A stretch of 64,000 bases of DNA from Lanius collurio (lineage: Eukaryota; Chordata; Aves; Passeriformes; Laniidae), in assembly GCA_020086605.1 (NCBI GenBank), contig JACBWW010000002.1, positions 26,781,304 to 26,845,303 of the forward strand, read 5' to 3'. Shown piece by piece: positions 1 through 45,830 of this stretch. The stretch's first letter is position 1; the number at the start of each line of letters is the position of its first letter. The position numbers and the translations under genes are program-made. The notes below the pieces were generated by a model. The model did no database searches. It saw only the letters and a program-made list of their open reading frames with translations, and was not told the DNA's origin.

Positions 1-112
1 TAATAGTTGTTAATAATGTTTTATGCTCCCAAAACATTTGTGAAAATCAAATAACCGAGATACTGTGGTACCTGTTGGAGTGTTAAACGAGTGCTTTGGG
101 CTCATTAAACAG

Positions 113-226
113 CGAACGGAGAAAGGCTGGCGTGAGGTGTTGGTCGATATTGATCCAGAAGTTCCTGACCAGCTGCGGTTTGTCCTGTCGCCATCCGGGA
201 CCCCTGCGACACAAAACTTTATTCAG
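113..226 (+). CDS. NDUFAF7: NDUFAF7 exon (first one visible)
   Basis: Encodes RTEKGWREVL through NFIQ, 38 codons, phase 0 at both ends. The donor is CAG|GTGAGG at 227. The acceptor is AACAG ending at 112. The frame stays open upstream to about 65, but that sequence does not resemble the family, so I end the exon at 113. Confidence 0.85.
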
Positions 227-2272
227 GTGAGGTTATGCCTACCAGAGCTCGTCCTTACACCTTTCCTGACTCTTTCAAGTACATTTAGCACTTCTCAGTT
301 ACTCTGACAGCAAGAGGAAGGCTCTCAGTCTATAAATGAATAGACCTTAAAATTTCCACAAGCATTTAATTCCATATGCCGTGAAACTACAGCATAGAAA
401 TTACCACATGCATCAAACTTTGCAAAATAGGAGCTTGAACACGCAAAATGTCTCAGAGAGCAAACTGAGGCAGCAAGTGACAGGCAGAGTTCTGCACTGT
501 GTGTGTGGCATCACCATCTGGAGAGTGACCCTGCACCAGCCAGGCTCTCAGCCTGCTGCAGGGTACTCAGGGCAGCTGCCTGCTTCTGTGCCAGGCTGAG
601 CTTTAATGGCACGTAGCTGGGATTGGTTTCTTCCTGAAGTTCACTGGATACTCAACGCTATAAAATTAAGTACTGGAGATTAAACCCAGCTACAAAGTCT
701 CAGACAGGATAGCCTGTCTGAAGGGTGTGCATACCTAAAGCACTATTTTTGTTCTTTCAGTACCACAGTAAGGAAGTTTCACCTAATACAGATATTCTTG
801 GTAGAAGAATTTTCATTTGGCTACAGGTTATTGAAGAGATGACTGAAATCCAGCACTCAGAAAATCCTGAGAATGAGTGATAGCAAAAACTAGCTCAAGC
901 TAGTATAGGTAGCCTAGAAGGCACCTCCTGTACCTGCGTGTCCCAGCAAAGTAACATCCCCAAGACATCAAGTGTGAGGGATACTTGCCTTGTGCTTGTC
1001 TGCTAATACAATTCTATATATATATATAAGTCTGGTCTTTTGCACTAGCCAGAAGAAACAAGAGACCATGTGGAAGTGTGTCCTGAGGCTGGTGTCATTG
1101 TTCAGAGGCTTGCCTCTCGGATAGAGAAGGATGGCGGGGCCGCTCTGGTTGCAGATTATGGCCACGATGGAACCAAAACTGACACTTTCCGGGTAAGGTG
1201 TTTGCCCTGCAGCACTAAGCCAAAAGACTCTGTTATCTTTGATCATTAAGTTCTTGTAAGACAAAGGTCATGGGTGGACATAATAGCAAAAACTGCATAA
1301 AACTGAGTAATTCCTCTTTAATCAGTACCCAGAAGGGCTTCTGACAGATGGAAAGGGTAATCTGAGTTCTTGCTACATTTATCTCAAATTTTCCATGTAT
1401 AATTTGCTATTCTCACCCCTCAGACGCACAACTTAGTTTTTGCTGGCCCCAGCTGTGATGGCTGGACTACAGCTGAGTGTAATCTTCCAATTTCACTTTT
1501 AGGGTTTCCGGAATCACAAACTTCACAACGTGCTGAGTGCTCCAGGTACAGCAGACCTGACAGCAGATGTTGATTTCAGCTATCTTCGAAAGATGGCACA
1601 GGGAAGAACAGCTACGTTAGGCCCCATCAAGCAGCGGGAGTTTTTAAAGAACATGGGCATTGACCTCCGACTGCAGGTACGAGAGTGTTCACAGGCACAG
1701 GAACTCTTCCAATCCACAGGCAATACTCTTAGGCAGCATGAGAACTTTTGTAAAAATCTTTAGTTTTAAAACAAACTTGTCCAAAATAACATGTAGGTGT
1801 GAGATCAGAAAGCTGCTTCAGTAGATGTAAGTTACTCCAGATCCCTGAAAGTAACCTGATCATGTTCCATTTAGGAGCATGTAATGCAAAACTTGGATCA
1901 ATGTATGGGCTGTGGACCACCACCGGTGATTTCACCAGTTCCACCAACCATCACAGCACTGTCAGATTAAGTGAAAAGGATGCAAGAAGGGATTGCAGGT
2001 ATGCAGGAATTTACAGGAACACAGGAAGGACTACAACCTGCATTCTTTTTTTTTTCCAGGTGCTCTTGCAGAATTCGGGTGACACAGCAACTCGTGAGCA
2101 GTTACTTCACAGCTATGATATGCTGATGAATCCCAAGAAGATGGGGGACTGTTTTAATTTTTTTGCCCTGCTGCCTCACCACAGACTTCTACATCCTGAC
2201 AAGAAAGATAAGCCACAATCAAAGTCTCCCCTTCTACCTGTTGCTGGATTTAATGAACTGTTACTTAAGTAA
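113..2272 (+). CDS. NDUFAF7: NDUFAF7, 3' part (four last exons, 5' half outside the window)
   Basis: Mitochondrial SAM-dependent arginine methyltransferase; the family (MidA/DUF185) symmetrically dimethylates an arginine of NDUFS2 early in complex I assembly. Four exons are visible: 113-226, 1049-1192, 1503-1676 and 2060-2272. All junctions are phase 0 and together encode 214 residues, about the C-terminal half of a roughly 440-residue protein. Diagnostic stretches are GWREVLVDIDPE, ALVADYGHDGTKTDTFR, APGTADLTADVDFSYL and YDMLMNPKKMG, all closely matching human NDUFAF7. The stop is TAA at 2270-2272. The N-terminal targeting peptide and SAM-binding part are not in the window. The first visible acceptor (after position 112) has a weak pyrimidine tract and was placed by homology. 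The gene converges with PRKD3. Confidence 0.95.
227..1048 (+). other. NDUFAF7 intron
   Basis: Intron of 822 bases bounded by GT and AG. It holds a short (TA)n run at about 1014-1028 just before the acceptor. I see no other gene or repeat in it. Confidence 0.85.
1049..1192 (+). CDS. NDUFAF7: NDUFAF7 exon
   Basis: Encodes 48 codons from PEETRDHVEVCPEAG to TKTDTFR, including the conserved VADYGHDG motif of the methyltransferase fold. The acceptor is CACTAG at 1043-1048 and the donor CGG|GTAAGG at 1193. Phase 0 at both ends. Confidence 0.95.
1193..1502 (+). other. NDUFAF7 intron
   Basis: Intron of 310 bases with GT-AG ends; nothing recognisable inside. Confidence 0.85.
1503..1676 (+). CDS. NDUFAF7: NDUFAF7 exon
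   Basis: Encodes 58 codons, GFRNHKLHNV to GIDLRLQ, with the conserved PGTADLTADVDFSYL segment. The acceptor is TTTTAG ending at 1502 and the donor CAG|GTACGA at 1677. Phase 0 at both ends. Confidence 0.95.
1677..2059 (+). other. NDUFAF7 intron
   Basis: Intron of 383 bases with GT-AG ends and a strong poly-T tract before the acceptor; nothing else recognised. Confidence 0.85.
2060..2272 (+). CDS. NDUFAF7: NDUFAF7 last coding exon
   Basis: Encodes the last 70 residues, including YDMLMNPKKMG and FNFFALLPHHRL, then a TAA stop at 2270-2272. The acceptor follows a long T tract (CCAG ending at 2059). The C-terminal tail (AGFNELLLK) aligns with the end of the human protein, so the terminus looks complete. 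Confidence 0.95.
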   Translation: MLLQNSGDTATREQLLHSYDMLMNPKKMGDCFNFFALLPHHRLLHPDKKDKPQSKSPLLPVAGFNELLLK

Positions 2273-2541
2273 TTTCAAATACTATCACAGAATGTGTGAT
2301 GGCTGTTTCAGAGTAGGTCTGGTGCAGCACATTAAACCTCAACTGACCTATTCAAAGCAGTTTGAGTGGAAATCAAACACTGCACGTACAGAAACCAGCA
2401 CACACAGAGCAGAGAAAGAACAATGGTTTGGAGGTCTTATGATAGAACTGAGTGAAATAATTACTAGTGGAATCAAAACTTGTCAGTAACAAACAGAAGC
2501 ACTAAGGAGTCTTTAAAAATGTATTCAAGCTTTGGTACTTG

Positions 2542-2547
2542 AATAAA
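2542..2547 (+). terminator. NDUFAF7: Candidate NDUFAF7 proximal poly(A) signal
   Basis: Canonical AATAAA hexamer 270 bases after the stop codon, the first on this strand in the 3' UTR. Confidence 0.55.
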
Positions 2548-2748
2548 ATCAGGATGCCTTGACATCTCTGAAGATATTTTTATAAAGAAAATAGTGACAG
2601 GATGCATGTAAAAGGAGTTCCTGCCAGCAGAATTTCCACAGCAGGACACATCTGACAAATCCACAAGAAAGTATAGAACCATTTACTCCTAAGAACAGTT
2701 GATAGGAGAGATAATTCATGTAAATAAAAAGAACGAGTCTGATAGGGA

Positions 2749-2754
2749 AATAAA
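2749..2754 (+). terminator. NDUFAF7: Candidate NDUFAF7 distal poly(A) signal
   Basis: AATAAA on the plus strand, one base before a TTTATT that reads AATAAA on the minus strand for PRKD3. A further AATAAA lies at 2723-2728. Confidence 0.5.
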
Positions 2755-2755
2755 T

Positions 2756-2761
2756 TTTATT
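2756..2761 (-). terminator. PRKD3: Candidate PRKD3 distal poly(A) signal
   Basis: TTTATT on the plus strand reads AATAAA on the minus strand. It would give PRKD3 a 3' UTR of about 2.7 kb. Other minus-strand AATAAA candidates nearer the stop are at 3146-3151 and 4772-4777, so alternative poly(A) use is possible. Confidence 0.5.
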
Positions 2762-5471
2762 TTCAAGCTTATCAGAGGATATTTACAAACAACGGGATGT
2801 ATAAAAATATAAAAGTACTTGACAGTGTCATTTTGAGGCTATAAATTTTACATGAGCTTTTTTCTAGCATCACCATAGCACTATTGCTTGAATGAACGCA
2901 ACTTAATTCATCTAGGGGTAGGGATATTAAACACTGTAACCTACTGCTGTCAAAGTCTGCAGTAAAGGTAGAAAAAAAGGGAATAAAAAACTCAGCTATT
3001 TTTACTACTCTAGGAAGTTTACTCATAATGTAAGTCTGATTTTTTTTGGTTTCTTGACTGCTAGCTGCTTGTGACTTCTATTGTCTGGCCCCATAAGGCT
3101 GCACATATCACCAGGCAATCTCCTCCAAAGGCCAATAGCATTATTTTTATTTTAATGCAACTTGAAGAATAAATAGCTCACATAATATTTTGAAGCAGAG
3201 CACACCTCATGGGGAGAGACAAAAGCCAGGCCTTCTACTTCAGTATTGTCCCCTCCTTTCTCTATTCCTGTTGTGCTTTTTCAAGTGACTGAGCTGCTTT
3301 ATTTCCTCCCAAACATAACACAAACAACAAACCCACAGGTAAACAAACCTGAAGTGACAGGTCAAGTGTAAAATCGGAAGTTTAAAACCAAACTGCATCT
3401 ACATTAGTACAGGTAGGATGGAATACAACAATGGCTTCACTGAAATTTGTTCACTTGAGCAGTGAAGTTGAAACACAGCACTACTTCCCTTGCCAAGAGT
3501 GGGCAAATACCAAACTACCATAGTCACAGGTGATTACTCTGGCTCCAGAGATGAAAAGCAGTGCCTCTCTCAAGAGTCAGTCCTGAAACCCTCCCTTAAC
3601 AGGGTTAAGAAGACAGAGCTCAGCCTTTGCCAACATGGACACCTACAAAATGCAGCAGCAGCACACAGATAAAGGGCAATGGGAAAAGAAAAGGTGGATT
3701 AAAGACCCAAACCTGCCTGTGGGCACATGCTTCTGCACCTGCCACTGACCACTGCCAGGTCACTGCTACTGCAAGCAGCTGCCAGCCCTGAACTCACCAT
3801 GTAACATTTTAAGTTTATCTAACAACTTAAAAAGCTGCTCACCTGTTTCCTTACCTGAATAACAACAGTAGAAAAAGATACTTCTCTACATGCAAACAAA
3901 AAATCTTATTGTAGGAGAGAGGAGATACCCCAAAGCATCTCACTGCCTTTGCAGTTTAAGCCTGTATCATTATTTTTGAAATATTTCCAACTAAGCTCCA
4001 GGTTAAGCAGCTTGGCACACCAGGGATGCATACAGCCTTCCAGCACCCTCCAGCAACATAACACTGTTATCCCACAGAAAAAGCATTTCACCCTTTTTGT
4101 TTTTTAATATAGGACCAAAACACACTCTTCCATTTGCATTTAGAATTCACGGCCTCCAACTGCTTTGAAATACCATGAACTTGAACTGTCCAAGGGAATT
4201 CTTTCCAAAGAACACTGCTGATTCCCCTCTATTGTGCCACAAGTCAATTAGCAGTTGGGAATTCAACTGAGGCACAGAGAAAACTAAGCTAGGAGTTGGT
4301 TTTAGACTCTTCATTCAGATCGAATAGTTCTTAGCACAGTAAAGAGGATGGGAGGGGCTGCAGGTTAACATGGGAAGGCAAAGTCCTTTCTCCTACAATC
4401 CAGCTGCCCTGGCAGAAGTAACAGGTGATGTGGTATCCACTGTTACTTCTAGGTTTTGAGCACAGTTAACATACAAGCTAGCAGGCTACAAACTATGCCT
4501 GATGCAAGTCCAGAGAATCTTTAAAAATTAGAAAAATATTAAAAATTTTAAAATCTTATTACTCAGAATGACAGAAGAAAGCTGCATGTATTTTTCCCTA
4601 TTTTTCCACATCCTTCTGCTAGAAGCTGGTCTTCCAGAGTGAAAGGATATGCTACATCAAGTCTTGTGTGCTCTTTGTGCATTACTTGTGTAGTTTTCAG
4701 GCAAAATGCCTTTGGCGTGTATCAATGACATGCCAGCCTCGCACAGCAGCACACTGTTGTGGCCTATTGCTTTTATTTGCAGACAAAATTAAGGCCTAGC
4801 ACAGCTTTGACTGGAATCTCCTTAGATTGTCAGCCAGCATTTCAAGAGGAATGTAAGAAGTTATGGGGTTTTCTTTTTTTTTGTTGTTGTTGGTATCTGG
4901 AAAAAGTTTCATTAGGGCCAGGACACACATATTTAACTGTCTGAACAGCAGCAAATTATTCCTTCATCTGTGAAGCTGTATTCAACTAAACCACCCTGTT
5001 TTGCTTTAGCCAAGGTAATCTTCTTTACAGAGTCTCTTCACCATCCACAGTTTAAGAAACAGGAGATGCATCTAAGTAACAGAAAACAGTCCTCTATGGC
5101 CTAGTAAAAATAGATTAGAAAACTACTACAAAACTCTTACTGTGTAGGCTATGAAAAAACAAAAACCCTTGATAAACACAAACCATTCAATCTGTACACA
5201 CCACACCTCAGTAATGGCTTTGTAGCCACCCAGCTCGGTGAAATGTTCCCCAACAGGGCTTATCCCACTGTCCAGTAACTACTCATAGTTAAAGTCAGGG
5301 ATGGAGAAAAGCTTGTCAGATGACAGTCTATTCCCACGGCAATGTAGGATCCTCTGGGCTTTACACACCAAACTATGTGTACAGCATTTGGAAAGAGCAA
5401 TAGCTGCTCCAAAACTTATCTTCAGTTTCTGCCTGCAGTATCCTTTGCTGCAATTTAGCATAATGAACAAA

Positions 5472-41538
<36,067 letters not shown>

Positions 41539-41581
41539 CGGACTTGCTTTACGCTGCCGAGACCTCCCTAGTAGTCAAATT
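41539..41581 (-). other. PRKD3: PRKD3 5' UTR part in the first coding exon
   Basis: 43 bases between the ATG and an acceptor TTCTTAG (AG at 41582-41583). This shows that the coding exon is preceded by at least one non-coding exon. Confidence 0.8.
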
Positions 41582-44500
41582 CTAAGAAAAATATGTTATC
41601 AGTTCTTGGTTTGAAATGAAAACAAGGATAATGTAAGTTTCCCTTTCTTAGTTCAGTAAAATGCTCCTGACCAGCAAAATTTAAATTTCCCTTTCATTCA
41701 GTATGAGCCAAAGAGTAAAATAATTACAGCTGCAAGTTACTTTAAATTAAAGATTCTCTTTCTGCAGTTACAATCAGCTGATCAAAAGCAGATTGCCTGT
41801 CCTTTAGCACCACATCCAGACACAGAGGCTTACATAAAGGCCTCACAGAAACACATCAGCTCTGCTGTTTTATACTTGTCCTTCATTTTTATTAAAAAAC
41901 AAAAGGTGGAGAAACAGATGGAAATAGATGTTGATAATTCCTTTAAAGTATCCTCATTCACCTAATTACACAGATCATATCTTAAACGAAGAATCATCTT
42001 CATGCAGATAGCATTTTACGATTAAAAAAAAAAGTGTATCCTTGAGAAACAACAGAAGTCTGTGATGAATCTACTCCTCCTTCAGAAAGTCTTCTCTGAA
42101 TTCACAGGACAATGTGAACTTGAAGATCAACGAAGATATCTGATTTCATTTTTATAAAATATTTTAGCTCATGAAATGGAGGAACAGAATGTCTGAAGAC
42201 ACAATCACATTAAATGTAATCTCTAGCATCACCCAGATAATCTCCAGCATTTTGAAATGTTGTACTCTGCCTGTAGAGGAAAAGATACAGTTGTTATTTC
42301 ACATGAAATGCATAAACTTGCATACCCATGTCATAACCGCTCTACTTTTACGCAGAGGGATACCAACTCCTTTTACTCAAATATATTACATTAGAGGCCT
42401 TTTGTACTTGTCAGTTAAACTTAACTGTTTTCCCACTGTATAATACACAAGAAAAATCAGATCTAGCACAGACCAATATATTACCACAACTTCTAATTAA
42501 TGATAGTTCAGCGGAGCAAAGCACTTAGCACCTAAGAGGAAAAGATACAAAAAAGTAGGGGGAGGGAACGGTAGAACACAGCTCTGCTCTGTACATCTAT
42601 ATTGAGAAGCTAGTGGGTAGGGAAGGAAATTCATTAAATGCATAGAAATGTCAAAAAGAAATACAAGATAAAAACTCAAACTCTATGCAGCAGCATGTAC
42701 TCAAGATATCATTTCAATACTGTTATTCAAGAAAACTGAAGAATGACTGGCACAAACTCTGACTATAGGAAGATACACAGAGCATACCACTGAGCATTGG
42801 CTCCTTTGGAAGCAAAATTAAATCATATTCACATGTCTGATTAAAAAAGCAAGTCTGCTGCAGCCTTTGAAAATAAATAATTTCTTGAGCATGGGCTCAA
42901 GATACTTGTTACAAGATGCTATGCTACCTAATTCAATATTTCAAGCATTTCACAAGTAGCTGAAATGTTTGAAAAGAATAATTTCTAGATTCCCCATGCA
43001 ACTTCTGCCACAGGAAAAGTTTTCCATGAATGCAAAAGTGGTCCAAATACATAGATACTACATATTACTAAAAGTTTTTAAGGAGCATTGATCCATAAAG
43101 GACACCAAAATCAGTAAGCTCATGTATTTTTCCTTCTCTTATGTAAAAAGAAAAATAAATCTAAGAAAGAGTATTACTTTTGCAATGAAATTCCAGAAGA
43201 GAAGTGCCACATCTTACTGCACGCAGTAGAAGCTGTCCTTCCCAGAAATAAGGCTGAGAATTGCTCACACAGTCCATTTAAAACACTATGCACTCCTGTT
43301 ATTTACCATTGTGATAGCTCAAAACCCCACTGTTGTTGCATTCTGAAAGGTATATAAGGAAAGAGAGTTACACAAATTGCAGACTGGAAGGAAAATAAGC
43401 TCTTGGTACTGCAATAAAAATTCCTAACAGAGGCTCTGGAAAAGAGAACAAATTGATACTTTGTGGATTTTCAGCACAGGTATCTAGAAACTTTTGTTTT
43501 CAAATACACAAGACTTGCTCGGCATTTAGCAACGACATCTGAAAAGAAACTTCTGCTTTAAAGAACATGCTAAACACGATACAGATGAAAGTAATAAATA
43601 GGAAGAGTAAGGGCAGCAACAGTAACATTTAAGCACCTTTCTCAAGAAAGGAGCTTCACAGTGCTTTCAACTTTGCTTGAAGATGACTTGTTCTTGTTTT
43701 CTACACACTGCTTTCCTCTCCCTCACCTCTCACAGATACCAGAGGCAGCAAATACGAAGCCTTAGGGGCGGATTTGAATTACAAAAAAACAATGCCTAAC
43801 CAATATAACAGAGAACAGAAAAGCCTTATGATGTGAAAGGATTAATGAGTCTACCAAGGAAGTTTAATTTAGACAGTGGAAACACCTTGTGAAACCTCAC
43901 CTACAACTGCCTAATTAGAATTATAATTATATTTACCAAAAGCATAATGCTTTTGCATTCACAAAGCCTTTTGATACCATCTTTATTTGCATACAAGCCT
44001 TTGAAGAAGTTTATTTTTGCTACTTAGTAGGAAAGAATGGATCTTTCTATGAAAGGAAAGCCATTGAAACTGCTCGCTTTGTAGTGAGAATAGAGTTCTT
44101 CCGAATATCATATAAAATAAGCGTATGTTGAAATTTACATGCAGTATACAATTCTGTATTTTTATTTACTCAAAGAAAACCCTACACATCCAAAAGCAGA
44201 GAGGCACAGCGGCTATTAGGGGAGCCCCTCTGCCCTCCTCCCCTGCTGCGCAGCTCGCAGCCTGCGCTCGCCCAGAAGCGCTGTCCCTCCCGTTCCTGCT
44301 GCCCCCAAACCAAGCGACTCTCGGGCAGCCTCTCCAACACCTGGCATTTAACCCGCCCTTCCATCCCGCTGCGAGGCGAGACGCGGACGCCGACCCCCGC
44401 TCCAAGCGGCTGCACTCGCAGTTCTTACCCCCGTTGGGGCCGTTCCCGCCGGGAGGGACGGCAGCTCCCCNNNNNNNNNNNNNNNNNNNNNNNNNNNNNN

Positions 44501-45028
44501 NNNNNNNNNNNNNNNNNNNNNNNNNNNNNNNNNNNNNNNNNNNNNNNNNNNNNNNNNNNNNNNNNNNNNNNNNNNNNNNNNNNNNNNNNNNNNNNNNNNN
44601 NNNNNNNNNNNNNNNNNNNNNNNNNNNNNNNNNNNNNNNNNNNNNNNNNNNNNNNNNNNNNNNNNNNNNNNNNNNNNNNNNNNNNNNNNNNNNNNNNNNN
44701 NNNNNNNNNNNNNNNNNNNNNNNNNNNNNNNNNNNNNNNNNNNNNNNNNNNNNNNNNNNNNNNNNNNNNNNNNNNNNNNNNNNNNNNNNNNNNNNNNNNN
44801 NNNNNNNNNNNNNNNNNNNNNNNNNNNNNNNNNNNNNNNNNNNNNNNNNNNNNNGCCGCTCCCGCCGCCGCGGCAGGAACTTTTCAAGTCCGCCCCCGCC
44901 CTTCGCCGGCGCGGTGGCGGCGGCGGCCCCGACCCCCGTACGCACACACCCACCCACACACTGCGACCCCGCGGCGGCTCCTGCCCACAGCGGCGGCGGC
45001 GGCGGCGCCCCCGGCTCGCCGCGCTCAC
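41582..45028 (-). other. PRKD3 5' UTR intron
   Basis: 3.4 kb between the inferred non-coding exon 1 and the first coding exon. The distal part lies in the CpG island and includes the assembly gap. The AT-rich proximal part shows no element I recognise. Confidence 0.65.
44471..44854. other. Assembly gap (384 N)
   Basis: Run of N inside the PRKD3 CpG island. The true sequence and possibly the true length are unknown. GC-rich promoter DNA is a common cause of such gaps. Confidence 0.99.
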
Positions 45029-45140
45029 CTGCGGCCCCGCTGCCCCGGGCCGGAACAGCCGCTCGCGCATCTCCAGCCCCGCGGCTCCCCGCACACACAC
45101 CAGAGCCGCCCGGGACGGGACAGGGCTGTGCCGCGGGGTC
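45029..45140 (-). other. PRKD3: PRKD3 non-coding exon 1 (5' end approximate)
   Basis: A strong donor, CCGCAG|GTGAGC, lies on the minus strand with its last exonic base at 45029, inside the CpG island and just downstream of ZNF143-like and NRF1-like motifs. It would splice to the acceptor before 41581. The transcription start is not visible and the upstream limit is a guess. Confidence 0.6.
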
Positions 45141-45156
45141 TGCCGGGAGCTGTAGT
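45141..45156 (-). promoter_or_regulatory. ZNF143/THAP11-like motif in the PRKD3 promoter
   Basis: The minus strand reads ACTACAGCTCCCGGCA, close to the known ACTACAANTCCCAGCA-type element bound by ZNF143 and THAP11 at many housekeeping promoters. It sits about 110 bases upstream of the predicted first donor, a typical place for such a site. Confidence 0.6.
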
Positions 45157-45249
45157 TCCGCAGCCGCGTTTTGCTGCGGGCCGCCCGGCCTGAGTGAACC
45201 ACGAGCCCCGGCGTGCCCCGCGCGGGCGGGGGGGCTCAGAGCGCGCGGC

Positions 45250-45262
45250 GGCGCACGCGCAG
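45250..45262. promoter_or_regulatory. NRF1-like motif in the PRKD3 promoter
   Basis: GGCGCACGCGCAG fits the palindromic NRF1 consensus of alternating GCGCAYGCGC. It lies about 100 bases from the ZNF143-like site in the same CpG island. Confidence 0.5.
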
Positions 45263-45830
45263 GGCTCCCAGAAAGAGTTTCCGTTAGTTTTCCTTGGCCG
45301 TGGCGGGCGCTGCCCCGAGCCGCTACAGCGGGACGGGACAAAACGGGACGGAACGGGACGGCCACGGCAGCGGGGCTCTGCGCTCCGAGCTGTAGCTGCC
45401 GCCTCGCCGCCGCCCTGGCCTCGTCTCGCCAGCCGTGCCAAACCCTGGGTCCGCGCCAGCTCGCACCCGCCGGCTGCGGTGCCAGCGCCGGCCGCGGGTT
45501 CGGGCAGCCCCCCCGCCCTGCCCGCGGTACCTCGGGGCGCGCCCCGCGCCTTCCTTCCCGCTCCGGCCGCCTGGGGCGGCCACAGCCCGGCTCTTCATCC
45601 GTGCCGCTCCCGGTTCACCTTGCCGGGACGGGGGTGGCGCAGCCCCGCGGGGATGTCCCCTGGGCCGGGCAGGCCCTCCATCGCTGCACAGGAAATACTT
45701 GACCTAGTGTGTCACGGCATCGCGCTGGTCTTTTCCGTGGCCGCGCTGACCTGGGAGCTGGAAATGGCTTTCGGCGTCCCCGCGCGCCTCCCGCTAGCCC
45801 CCACGGATGTGCATGCGTCTCAGCAAGAAA

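Larger units (their letters stand above)
2273..2770 (+). other. NDUFAF7: NDUFAF7 3' UTR (approximate end)
   Basis: Non-coding sequence after the NDUFAF7 stop. Three AATAAA hexamers on this strand, at 2542-2547, 2723-2728 and 2749-2754, are candidate poly(A) signals, so the transcript probably ends either near 2565 or near 2770. The exact end needs RNA data. Confidence 0.6.
2740..5471 (-). other. PRKD3: PRKD3 3' UTR (approximate extent)
   Basis: About 2.7 kb without a convincing ORF between the PRKD3 stop codon and the convergent NDUFAF7 end. Minus-strand poly(A) hexamers at 4772, 3146 and 2756 suggest short and long forms. I see no mobile element in it. The extent is inferred from the hexamers, not from transcript data. 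Confidence 0.5.
44215..45830 (-). promoter_or_regulatory. PRKD3: CpG island, PRKD3 promoter
   Basis: About 1.6 kb that is strongly GC- and CpG-rich compared with its AT-rich flanks, interrupted by the N run at 44471-44854. It covers the inferred PRKD3 non-coding exon 1. The long apparent ORFs here on both strands reflect lack of stop codons in GC-rich DNA, not genes. Confidence 0.8.

Noticed and set aside
65..112. Extension of the first NDUFAF7 exon upstream to 65
   Set aside because: The frame is open, but the residues do not match the conserved HEFFDVLPVHKF segment expected before this point, and an AG lies at 111-112.
44125..45702. 525-codon open frame (+) and 399-codon frame (-) across the CpG island
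   Set aside because: Both run through the N gap, which has no stops by definition, and through GC-rich DNA that lacks stops by composition. The residues are low-complexity Ala/Pro/Arg/Gly with no domain.
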